Shown: piece by piece, positions 16,225-23,489 of the stretch
How positions within the stretch are numbered: the first letter of the stretch is position 1
Layout: each line of letters starts with the position of its first letter
From: Streptomyces humi
GTDB lineage: Bacteria > Actinomycetota > Actinomycetes > Streptomycetales > Streptomycetaceae
Direction of reading: 5' to 3'
Assembly: GCF_001005085.2 (NCBI RefSeq)
Contig: NZ_LBMU02000021.1
Location: 124,001-188,000, forward strand
Length of the DNA: 64,000 nt
Translations under genes and position numbers: made by a program
The notes under the pieces: generated by a model
Seen by the model: only the letters and a program-made list of their open reading frames with translations
What the model was told of the DNA's origin: nothing
Database searches by the model: none

Positions 16225-17130
16225 TCAGGAGAAGACGATGGTGTGGTTGCCGTGCCGGATCACGCGGTCCTCGCTGTGCCAGAGCACCGCCCGGGAGAGC
16301 ACCGCCCGCTCCACGTCGGCACCGCGTCGTTGCAGGTCGGCCGCGGTGTCGGCGTGGCTGACCCGGACCACGTCCTGCTCGATGATCGGCCCCTCGTCCA
16401 GGTGCTCGGTGACGTAGTGGGCGGTGGCGCCGACGAGTTTGACGCCGCGTTCCTTGGCCCTGGCGTAGGGCCCGGCACCGATGAACGCCGGCAGGAAGGA
16501 GTGGTGGATGTTGATGATCGGCACACCGGCCTGCCGGATGAAGTCGCCCGACAGGATCTGCATGTAGCGGGCCAGCACGACGAAGTCGACGTTGCCCTTG
16601 AGCAGCCGCAGCTGCTCGGCCTCGGCGGCGGACTTGTCGGGCCCGGAGCACGGCACGTGGAAGAAGGGGATGCCGAAGGAGCGCACCTCCTCGGCCGTGT
16701 CCGGATGGTTGGAGATCACCATGGCGACCGAGACCGGCAGCTGGCCCCTGCGGTGCCGCCACAGCAGGTCGAGCAGGCAGTGGTCGGCCTTCGAGGCGAA
16801 GATCGCCACCCGGCCGGGCACCCCGAGGTCCCGCAGGGTGAAGTCGAGGTCGAAGCCCCCGGCGGTCAGCGCGGTCAGGTCGTCCCGGACGGCGGGCAGG
16901 GCGGCCGGCAGGTCGTCGAGGCCGAAGACCGTGCGCTGGAAGAACGCGCCGCCCTGCGGGTCGTCGGAGTACTGGTCCAGGGAGACGATGTTCGCGCCGT
17001 GGTCGCTGAGCACCGCGCCGACGGCCGCGACGATGCCCGGCCGGTCCCTGCCCGCGACGATCAGCGAGGCCCGGGGCCGCCCGGACCCGCGCCCCGCGGG
17101 CCGGGTCCGGGTCTGTTCGGCGAGCCGCAC
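16225..17130 (-). CDS. PurU-like formyltetrahydrofolate deformylase / formyltransferase
   Basis: The 301-residue protein has an N-terminal ACT domain (RASLIVAGRDRPGIVAAVGA) and a formyltransferase-fold domain. The catalytic triad is visible: N207 and H209 in NIHHSFLPAF and D245 in DEGPIIEQ. PurU hydrolyses 10-formyl-THF to formate and THF. GTG 17130 is chosen because it starts one base after the ketosynthase stop with GGGGAG 5 nt upstream; ATG 17148 would overlap the previous gene. Location inside the NRPS/ketosynthase operon is unusual for a purine-related enzyme and suggests a pathway-specific one-carbon role. Confidence 0.85.
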   Translation of the reverse strand: MRLAEQTRTRPAGRGSGRPRASLIVAGRDRPGIVAAVGAVLSDHGANIVSLDQYSDDPQGGAFFQRTVFGLDDLPAALPAVRDDLTALTAGGFDLDFTLRDLGVPGRVAIFASKADHCLLDLLWRHRRGQLPVSVAMVISNHPDTAEEVRSFGIPFFHVPCSGPDKSAAEAEQLRLLKGNVDFVVLARYMQILSGDFIRQAGVPIINIHHSFLPAFIGAGPYARAKERGVKLVGATAHYVTEHLDEGPIIEQDVVRVSHADTAADLQRRGADVERAVLSRAVLWHSEDRVIRHGNHTIVFS

Positions 17131-17131
17131 C

Positions 17132-18466
17132 TCAGCTCCCCTCCGCACCGCGGGGAGCGGCGCTCCCCCGGAAGGTCAGCGCCACGTTGTGGCCGCCGAA
17201 CCCGGCGGAGTTCTTCACCGCGACGAGCTGCTCACTGCCCAGCTTCAGCGCGCTGCCGTGCACCACGTCGATCGAGACGCCCTCGTCGGGCGTGTTGAAG
17301 TTGAGGGTCGGCGGCACCAGGCCGTGGTGCAGGGACAGGACCGTGGTGACGGCCTCGATGGCGCCGGCTGCGCCGAGGCTGTGACCCGTCATCGCCTTGG
17401 TCCCGGAGACCGCCGGTCCCTGCCCGGCAGCCCCGAACACGGCCTGGATCGCCCGCGCCTCCGCCGCGTCACCGGCCTGGCTGGCGGTGCCGTTGGCGTT
17501 GAAGTAGGCGACGTCCGCGGGGGTGACACCGGCGTCGGCGAGCGCGGCCCGGACCGCCCGGACGGTGCCCGCGCCGGTCGGGTCGGGCTGGACGACGTGG
17601 TAGGCGTCCGAGGTGATGCCGACACCGGCGAGTTCGGCGTAGACCCGCGCGCCGCGTTCCCGGGCATGCCGTTCGGACTCCAGGACGAGGATGCCGGCGC
17701 CCTCGCCGAGCACCATCCCGTCCCGCGCGGCGTCGAACGGGCGGGCCGCGCCGGCCGGGTCGTCGACGCGCTTGGACAGCGCCCGCATCGCCCCGAACGA
17801 GGCGAGGACCAGCGGGTGCAGCGGTGCCTCGGCGCCGCCCGCCACCACGACGTCCACGGTGCCGCGCCGGATCATGTCGGCGGCCGTCGCCAGCGCCTGG
17901 GTGCCGGACGAGCAGGCGTTGACGGTGGTGTTGACGCCGGCGCGGGCGTTCACCAGCATGCTGACGGCCGAGGCGGCGCCGTTGCCCATGGACATCGGCG
18001 CGGTCAGCGGCGGCACCCGGTTCCAGCCGCGCGAGCGCAGCGCGTCCCAGCCGTTGATGATCGCGGTCATGTCGCCGAGGGCGGCGGAGACGATCACGGC
18101 GACCCGGTCCGGCACCACCAGTGCGGTGTCGAGCCCGGAGTCGTGCCACGCCTCCTCCGCGGCGGTGACCGCGAGCTGGGCGGACCTGCTCAGGCGCCGG
18201 CGCTGCATCGGCTCCAGGCCGCTCCCCGGCTCGACCGCCACGGGCGCGCCGAGCTGCGGGGGCATGTCGTCCTGTTCCTGTGTCCAGGACTCCGGCCGGC
18301 TCTCGGCGTCGAGGCGGCGGACGCCGCTCCGGCCGCGCACCATCGCTTCCCAGGTGCCGGCGACGTCACCGCCGAGCGGGGTGATGGTGCCGAGACCGGT
18401 GACGACGACCTTCGTACGGCCGGTCCGGTCCGGTGCCGTGTCTCGTCCCGTGTGCTGTTCCGACAT
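17132..18466 (-). CDS. Beta-ketoacyl synthase with Asn replacing the first catalytic His
   Basis: The 444-residue FabF-fold protein has Cys185 (VNACSSGTQA), Lys357 (GTKAMTGH) and His362, but the motif that normally reads AHGT/AHAT is YFNANGTAS, giving Asn325 at the decarboxylation His. The codon there is AAC, read directly from the sequence. Cys is retained, so it is not a classic chain-length factor (which usually has Gln). It may form a heterodimer with the intact ketosynthase at 14948-16168 or catalyse a non-decarboxylative transfer. ATG 18466 follows GGGAGAGG. It is spaced 1 bp from the PurU gene. Confidence 0.9.
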   Translation of the reverse strand: MSEQHTGRDTAPDRTGRTKVVVTGLGTITPLGGDVAGTWEAMVRGRSGVRRLDAESRPESWTQEQDDMPPQLGAPVAVEPGSGLEPMQRRRLSRSAQLAVTAAEEAWHDSGLDTALVVPDRVAVIVSAALGDMTAIINGWDALRSRGWNRVPPLTAPMSMGNGAASAVSMLVNARAGVNTTVNACSSGTQALATAADMIRRGTVDVVVAGGAEAPLHPLVLASFGAMRALSKRVDDPAGAARPFDAARDGMVLGEGAGILVLESERHARERGARVYAELAGVGITSDAYHVVQPDPTGAGTVRAVRAALADAGVTPADVAYFNANGTASQAGDAAEARAIQAVFGAAGQGPAVSGTKAMTGHSLGAAGAIEAVTTVLSLHHGLVPPTLNFNTPDEGVSIDVVHGSALKLGSEQLVAVKNSAGFGGHNVALTFRGSAAPRGAEGS

Positions 18467-18514
18467 GGTCTGCCTCTCCCTTCCAGGAGGTCTGCGTGAG
18501 GTGGGGCGGGCCGT

Positions 18515-18964
18515 TCAGGAGCGGCTGCCGGCCTCCTGCCGGAGCTTCTCGGCGAGCTTGGCGGAGTCCTTCTTGACGGAGTTGACGAGCACCTTGCGCA
18601 GCAGGGACTTGGGCATGATCCCGAAGTAGTCCCCGGGCTCGACGTCGAACGTCCAGTCCACGGTGGTGCCGGCCGGTCCAGCGGAGTACGCGTAGGTGCC
18701 GTAGTACGTGAACGGGCCGTCCAGTACGTGGAACTTCGAGACGCGGCCGGGTTCGTAGCTGTCGATCTCGACGGTGAAGGTCATCCGCTTGCCGACCAGC
18801 GCGAAGGTGATCTCGTACCGGCAGCCCTCCCGGGCGGGTCCGTTCAGCAGCCGCGACTCCACGCAGGCCGCCTGCCACACGGGGTCCTGCTCGGGGTCGG
18901 AGACGAGCGCGAACGCCGTCTCGGGCGGCACCGGAAGGTCGAACGAGTACTCAGCTGTGATCAT
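18515..18964 (-). CDS. SRPBCC / polyketide cyclase-like protein
   Basis: The 149-residue single-domain protein starts MITAEYSFDLPVPPETAFAL and shows the START/Bet v1-like strand pattern (CRYEITFALVGKRMTFTVEI, GTTVDWTFDVEPGDYFG). Members include polyketide aromatases/cyclases and lipid-binding proteins. ATG 18964 with GGAG 6 nt upstream overlaps the NRPS stop by 14 bp, so it is translationally coupled to the NRPS. No catalytic residues are assigned. Confidence 0.8.
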   Translation of the reverse strand: MITAEYSFDLPVPPETAFALVSDPEQDPVWQAACVESRLLNGPAREGCRYEITFALVGKRMTFTVEIDSYEPGRVSKFHVLDGPFTYYGTYAYSAGPAGTTVDWTFDVEPGDYFGIMPKSLLRKVLVNSVKKDSAKLAEKLRQEAGSRS

Positions 18965-21900
18965 CGGAGGCTCCAAGGTGCGGGCTGATGGCCTGGGCGG
19001 CGACGGCGGCGTGCGGCGGGTACATCACCGAGTTGTGGTCCCCGGCGACGTCGACGACCCGCAGCGCGCCCTTGACCAGGGCGTCCCAGCCGAGCTGCGG
19101 CCCGTACCCGGCGGGCTCGTCGACCGCGCGCAGCAGCAGGTAGTCGAGGTCGTTCGGTTCGGGAAGGTAGGTCTGAAGGGCGATGCCGTTGGCGAGGTAG
19201 GCCTCGAAGTAGCGCAGGATCTGCGCCCGGTCGGCGTCCTCGGCCAGCACGCCGAGGGCGGCGGCCTCCCGCAGGATGTGGTCGAAGGCGGCCTCGCCGC
19301 CGAGTTCGCGCAGCAGCTCCGCCGGGATGTCGAGGGTCTTGCCGTAGGGCACGGCGAGGTCCCGCGCGAACCAGGAGAGGATCGTCGCGTCGTCGGAGGA
19401 CTCCGGGATGTTCTCCTCGATCGGCGCCCGGCTGTCGATGCCGAAGAGCAGGTCGACCTGCTCGCCGGCGGCGCGCAGCTGTCCGGCCGCCTCGTAGGCG
19501 ATCACCCCGCCGAAGCACCAGCCGCCGAGGGCGTACGGGCCGTGCGGCTGGATCTCCCTGATGTGCTCCAGGTAGCGGGCGGCCATGGCCTCCACGCTGA
19601 TCTCGGCCTCGCCCTCGTTCTCGATGCCGGGCGCCTCCACCGCGAGCACCGCGCGGCCCTCGGGCAGGTGCCGGGTGAGTTCGACGTAGCAGAAGACGGT
19701 GCCGCCGAAGGGGTGGAACAGGAACAGCGGGCGCTGCCCGGGGCCGCCCTCCCGGAGGGTGACGATCGGTCCGCGGGGGGTGTCCTGGCCGCCGCGCCGG
19801 ACGATGGTGGCGAGTTCGGCGACGGTGCCGTGGCGCAGCAGTTCGGAGATGGGTATGTCGACGTCCCACTCGTCGCGGATGGCCGCGCTGAGCCGGACGG
19901 CGAGCAGGGAGTGGCCGCCGACGTCGAAGAAGTCGTCGTGGACGCCGACCTCGGGGATGCCGAGGATCTCGGTCCACATCCGGGCCAGCGTGATCTCGGT
20001 GGCGTCGCGCGGCTTCTCGAAGACGGCGTCCGAGGTGACGGCGGGTTCCGGCAGCCGGTTGCGGTCGATCTTCTTGTTGGCGGTCAGCGGGAGTTCGTCC
20101 AGGACGACGACGATGGACGGCACCATGTACTGCGGCAGGGACACGGCCGCGGCCGCCCTGACGTCGGCCGGCTTCGGCTCGGCGCCGGGTTCGGGCACCA
20201 GGTAGCAGACGAGCCGGTCGTCGCGTACGACGACGACGGCCGTGGAGACCCCGTCGACGGCCTTGACGACGGTCTCCACCTCGGCGAGTTCGATGCGGTA
20301 GCCGCGGAGTTTGACCTGGTGGTCGAGGCGGCCGTGGTGCAGCAGCCGGCCGTCGGCGGTCCAGCGGGCCCGGTCGCCGGTGCGGTACAGGCGTTCGCCG
20401 GGAGCCGCGGGCAGGCCGGTGACGAACCGTTCCGCGGTCAGTTCCGGCCGGTCCCAGTAGCCGACGGCGAGGCCGTCGCCGCCGATCCACAGCTCGCCCG
20501 GGAACGTGGGCTCGACGGCGCGGCCCTGCGGGTCGAGGACGTGGAGCCGGGTGTTGGCGACGGGGGCGCCGATGTCGACGCCGGCGGCCGGGTCGACGGG
20601 GCCGGCGGAGGACCAGATGGTGGTCTCCGTCGGGCCGTAGACGTTGCGTACGCTCGCGGTCCCGGCGGTCAGGAACTCGGCGAGGTCCAGGGGCAGTTCC
20701 TCACCGCCGCAGAGCACGTTCAGGCGGGCGGCACCGGTCCAGCCGGCGTCCCGGAGCATGCGCCACGAGGTGGGGGTGGCCTGCATCCAGGTGACGCCGG
20801 AGTCCTCGATGCGGGCGGCGAGGGCGGCCCCGTCGGCGGCCGTCGCGCTGTCGCAGACGAGGACCCGGCCCCCGGCCACCAGCGGCATGAAGAGCTCGAG
20901 CCCGGCGATGTCGAAGGACACCGTGGTGACGGCGAGCAGACTGTCGGACGCCCCGAACCCGGTCTCCTCCCGCAGGGCGAGCAGCAGATTGACCAACGCC
21001 CGGTGCGGAATCGCCACCCCCTTGGGCCGCCCGGTGGAACCGGAGGTGTAGAGGATGTACGCCAGGTCCGGGCTGTCGGCCGGGACCTGGCGGCCCCCGG
21101 AGTCCGCGCCCCCGCCGCCGAGACCCGACTCCCCGGTGACCGGAGCGGCGGTGCCGGCGGTGAACGCCGGGACCGGGACGGTCGTGTCGGGCGGGTCCGT
21201 GCGGGCCGGTGGTGTCGTGCCCTCGGTTCCCGCCTCCAGGTCGTCGAGGTGGAGGGTCGGGAGGGAGGTGGGCCAGCTGGTTCGGAGGTGGGTCTGGGTG
21301 AGGAGGAGGCGGGCCCTGGAGTCGGTGGCCATGTAGGAGAGGCGTTCGGCGGGGAGCCCCGGGTCCAGCGGGACATAGGCCGCGTCCGCCTCCAGGACGC
21401 CCAGCAGGGCGGCCACCAGCGGTGCGCCGCGTTCCGCCAGCACCGCGACCCGGTCGCCGGCCGCGACACCCGCCGCACGCAGGGCCGCCGCCACCCGCTC
21501 GGTCTCGGCCAGCAGCCGGGCGTAGTCCCACTCCGTGCCGTCGGCGGCCACCGCGATCGCGTCGGGTGTCCGCCGGGCGCTGTCCCGGACGAGGTCCGGG
21601 AGCCGGGCGGCGGGCAGTTCGCGCTCCGGTCCCGTCCCCCACTCCGCGAGCCCGGCCAGTTGCCGGGCGTCCCCGCGGGCGAGGTCGCGCAGCGGCTCGT
21701 CCGGGCGGCCGACCAGCGTCTCCAGGGTGGTGACGAAGGTGGCGGCGATCTCACGGGCGGTGTCCGCCGTGTAGATGTCGGTGTTGTGGCGCAGCACACC
21801 GGCGTAGGCACCGGCGCGTTCGGCGCCCATCTCGATCCACAGGTCGGTCTGCCCCTCCTGCTGGGGCAGCGGGTACGGCCGCAGCGCCGCGCCCGCCACG

Positions 21901-23060
21901 GTGAGCCCGGCGTCCGGGCCGGGCTCCAGCAGGAAGAACTCGTCCATGTCGGTGAGGAACGGCAGTCGGTCCCAGGCGAACCCGGCCTGGTAGAGCGGGG
22001 TCCGGCTGGGGTCGCGCGGCGGCGCCAGCTCCCGTACCAGCCACGGGAAGGGCAGTTCCTGGGCCCGCGTCGCCTCCAGCACCCGGGCGCGCACCGAGCC
22101 GAGCAGCTGACGGTACGTCGACTCCTCGTCGACCTCGCCGCGGACGACGACGGTGTTGACGAAGTTGCCGATGGCGTCGCGCATCCTGCGCTGGAGCCGC
22201 CCCGAGGTGGGGGTGCCGACGAGGACGTCGGACTGGCCGCTGAGCCTGCTGAGCAGCACGAAGTAGGCGGCCAGCAGCACCATGTACGGCGTGGTCGCGG
22301 TGTCCCGCGCCAACTGCCTTACCGCCTCGGTCACTTCGGCGGGCACCGTGAACGGCGTCGAACCGCCGTCGTACGACGGGGCGGGCGGCCGGGGCCGGTC
22401 GCCGTACAGGTCGAGGCCGGGCGGCACGTCCGCGAGCCGCTCGGCCTCCCGGTCGAGCAGGGCGCGCGCCCGGTCGCTGCCGAGGAAGTCGTGCTGCTCC
22501 TCGGCGTACGCGGCGAAGGCGGTGCCGTCGAGGGCGAAGGGGCCGGTCTCGCCCGCCAGGCGGGAGCGGACCTCGGAGATCAGCAGGGCCAGCGACCAGA
22601 AGTCGGCCGCCGCGTGGTGGACGACCGCGGTGAACACCCAGGTGCGCTCGGCGGTGCGGTAGAGGTGCAGGCGCCACAGCGGCGGGCGGGACAGGTCGAA
22701 CGGGACGCGGCTGTCGGTCCTGACCCGGGCCCGCAGCGTTGCGGGGTCCAGGTCGCGGGCGTCGGTGCCCCGGACGTCCACGGGCACGGAGTCGTGCACC
22801 CACTGGACCGGGCCGTCGGGTCCCGGCCGGAAGGCGATCCGCAGGGCGTCGTGCTCGCGCATCAGGTCGTCCAGGACCCGCCCGGCCCTGGAGGCGGCGT
22901 CGGACTCCGCGTCGACGGTGACCTCGGCCCCGAACACGATGTGGTACGCGGCGCAGCCGGGGTCGGCCTCGTGGATGAACCAGAGGCCGGCCTGCTGGGC
23001 GTTGAGGCGGGGCGGGGCGGTCGCCGGGGACCCGGTGGCGCCGGGTGCCGTGTCGTTCAT
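18951..23060 (-). CDS. Single-module NRPS, C-A-T-TE, predicted glycine-activating, Cys-type TE
   Basis: The 1369-residue enzyme has four domains. C (about 15-440) has HHAAADF (148-154) for the usual HHxxxDG. A (about 475-990) has YTSGSTGRPKG and YGPTETT, and the pocket residues read D717-I-L-Q-L-G-V-I-W plus the invariant Lys, one residue from the known glycine code DILQLGLIWK. The carrier domain has S1051 in GGHSLLAV. The thioesterase (about 1115-1360) has GGWCFGG with C1182 in place of Ser, and a later DHNSVM His. ATG 23060 overlaps the upstream carrier gene stop (ATGA). It would condense an upstream acyl chain with glycine and release it. The acyl donor is unknown. Confidence 0.92.
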   Translation of the reverse strand: MNDTAPGATGSPATAPPRLNAQQAGLWFIHEADPGCAAYHIVFGAEVTVDAESDAASRAGRVLDDLMREHDALRIAFRPGPDGPVQWVHDSVPVDVRGTDARDLDPATLRARVRTDSRVPFDLSRPPLWRLHLYRTAERTWVFTAVVHHAAADFWSLALLISEVRSRLAGETGPFALDGTAFAAYAEEQHDFLGSDRARALLDREAERLADVPPGLDLYGDRPRPPAPSYDGGSTPFTVPAEVTEAVRQLARDTATTPYMVLLAAYFVLLSRLSGQSDVLVGTPTSGRLQRRMRDAIGNFVNTVVVRGEVDEESTYRQLLGSVRARVLEATRAQELPFPWLVRELAPPRDPSRTPLYQAGFAWDRLPFLTDMDEFFLLEPGPDAGLTVAGAALRPYPLPQQEGQTDLWIEMGAERAGAYAGVLRHNTDIYTADTAREIAATFVTTLETLVGRPDEPLRDLARGDARQLAGLAEWGTGPERELPAARLPDLVRDSARRTPDAIAVAADGTEWDYARLLAETERVAAALRAAGVAAGDRVAVLAERGAPLVAALLGVLEADAAYVPLDPGLPAERLSYMATDSRARLLLTQTHLRTSWPTSLPTLHLDDLEAGTEGTTPPARTDPPDTTVPVPAFTAGTAAPVTGESGLGGGGADSGGRQVPADSPDLAYILYTSGSTGRPKGVAIPHRALVNLLLALREETGFGASDSLLAVTTVSFDIAGLELFMPLVAGGRVLVCDSATAADGAALAARIEDSGVTWMQATPTSWRMLRDAGWTGAARLNVLCGGEELPLDLAEFLTAGTASVRNVYGPTETTIWSSAGPVDPAAGVDIGAPVANTRLHVLDPQGRAVEPTFPGELWIGGDGLAVGYWDRPELTAERFVTGLPAAPGERLYRTGDRARWTADGRLLHHGRLDHQVKLRGYRIELAEVETVVKAVDGVSTAVVVVRDDRLVCYLVPEPGAEPKPADVRAAAAVSLPQYMVPSIVVVLDELPLTANKKIDRNRLPEPAVTSDAVFEKPRDATEITLARMWTEILGIPEVGVHDDFFDVGGHSLLAVRLSAAIRDEWDVDIPISELLRHGTVAELATIVRRGGQDTPRGPIVTLREGGPGQRPLFLFHPFGGTVFCYVELTRHLPEGRAVLAVEAPGIENEGEAEISVEAMAARYLEHIREIQPHGPYALGGWCFGGVIAYEAAGQLRAAGEQVDLLFGIDSRAPIEENIPESSDDATILSWFARDLAVPYGKTLDIPAELLRELGGEAAFDHILREAAALGVLAEDADRAQILRYFEAYLANGIALQTYLPEPNDLDYLLLRAVDEPAGYGPQLGWDALVKGALRVVDVAGDHNSVMYPPHAAVAAQAISPHLGASDDHS

Positions 23061-23350
23061 CGCCGGCCGTCCGCGGCGGTCGGGACGGACTCGCCGGCCA
23101 GCAGTTTCCAGAGCGCCTCGGTCAGGGCGTCCACGGTGGGGTGGTCCCACAGCAGGTCCACCGGCGGGTCGGTGAGTCCGAGGGCGTCCTCGATCTCCAT
23201 GCCGACGGCGAGCGCGGCCATGGAGTCCAGGCCGTACGAGGTGAAGGGCTGGTCGGTCGCGAGTTCCGCGGGTTCGAGACCGGCCTCGGTGGCCACCGCG
23301 CGGACGAGTACGTTCTTCACGTCGTCGATCGTCAGGTTCTTCGTGCTCAT
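23057..23350 (-). CDS. Stand-alone acyl/peptidyl carrier protein
   Basis: The 97-residue carrier protein has the phosphopantetheine attachment site YGLDSMAAL (Ser43) and a typical four-helix pattern. It overlaps the NRPS start by 4 bp and presumably holds the chain built by the two ketosynthases or the intermediate oxidised by the adjacent acyl-CoA dehydrogenase. Confidence 0.92.
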   Translation of the reverse strand: MSTKNLTIDDVKNVLVRAVATEAGLEPAELATDQPFTSYGLDSMAALAVGMEIEDALGLTDPPVDLLWDHPTVDALTEALWKLLAGESVPTAADGRR

Positions 23351-23374
23351 GGCTGGTCGAGACCTTCCGCTGGT

Positions 23375-23470
23375 CCGTCTTGTTCGGCTGGTTCGGCTGG
23401 TTCGTCTGGTCCGGCTGGTTCGTCTGGTCCGGCTGGTCCGGCTGGTCCGGCTGGTCCGGCTGGTCCGGTG
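23375..23470. repeat. 9-bp tandem repeats between carrier and dehydrogenase genes
   Basis: Units close to GGTCCGGCT / GGTTCGTCT repeat about ten times in the 139-bp gap. The composition would place several evenly spaced identical steps in the leader of the carrier protein gene. Confidence 0.8.
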
Positions 23471-23489
23471 TGGAGGACGGGTGGGGCGG

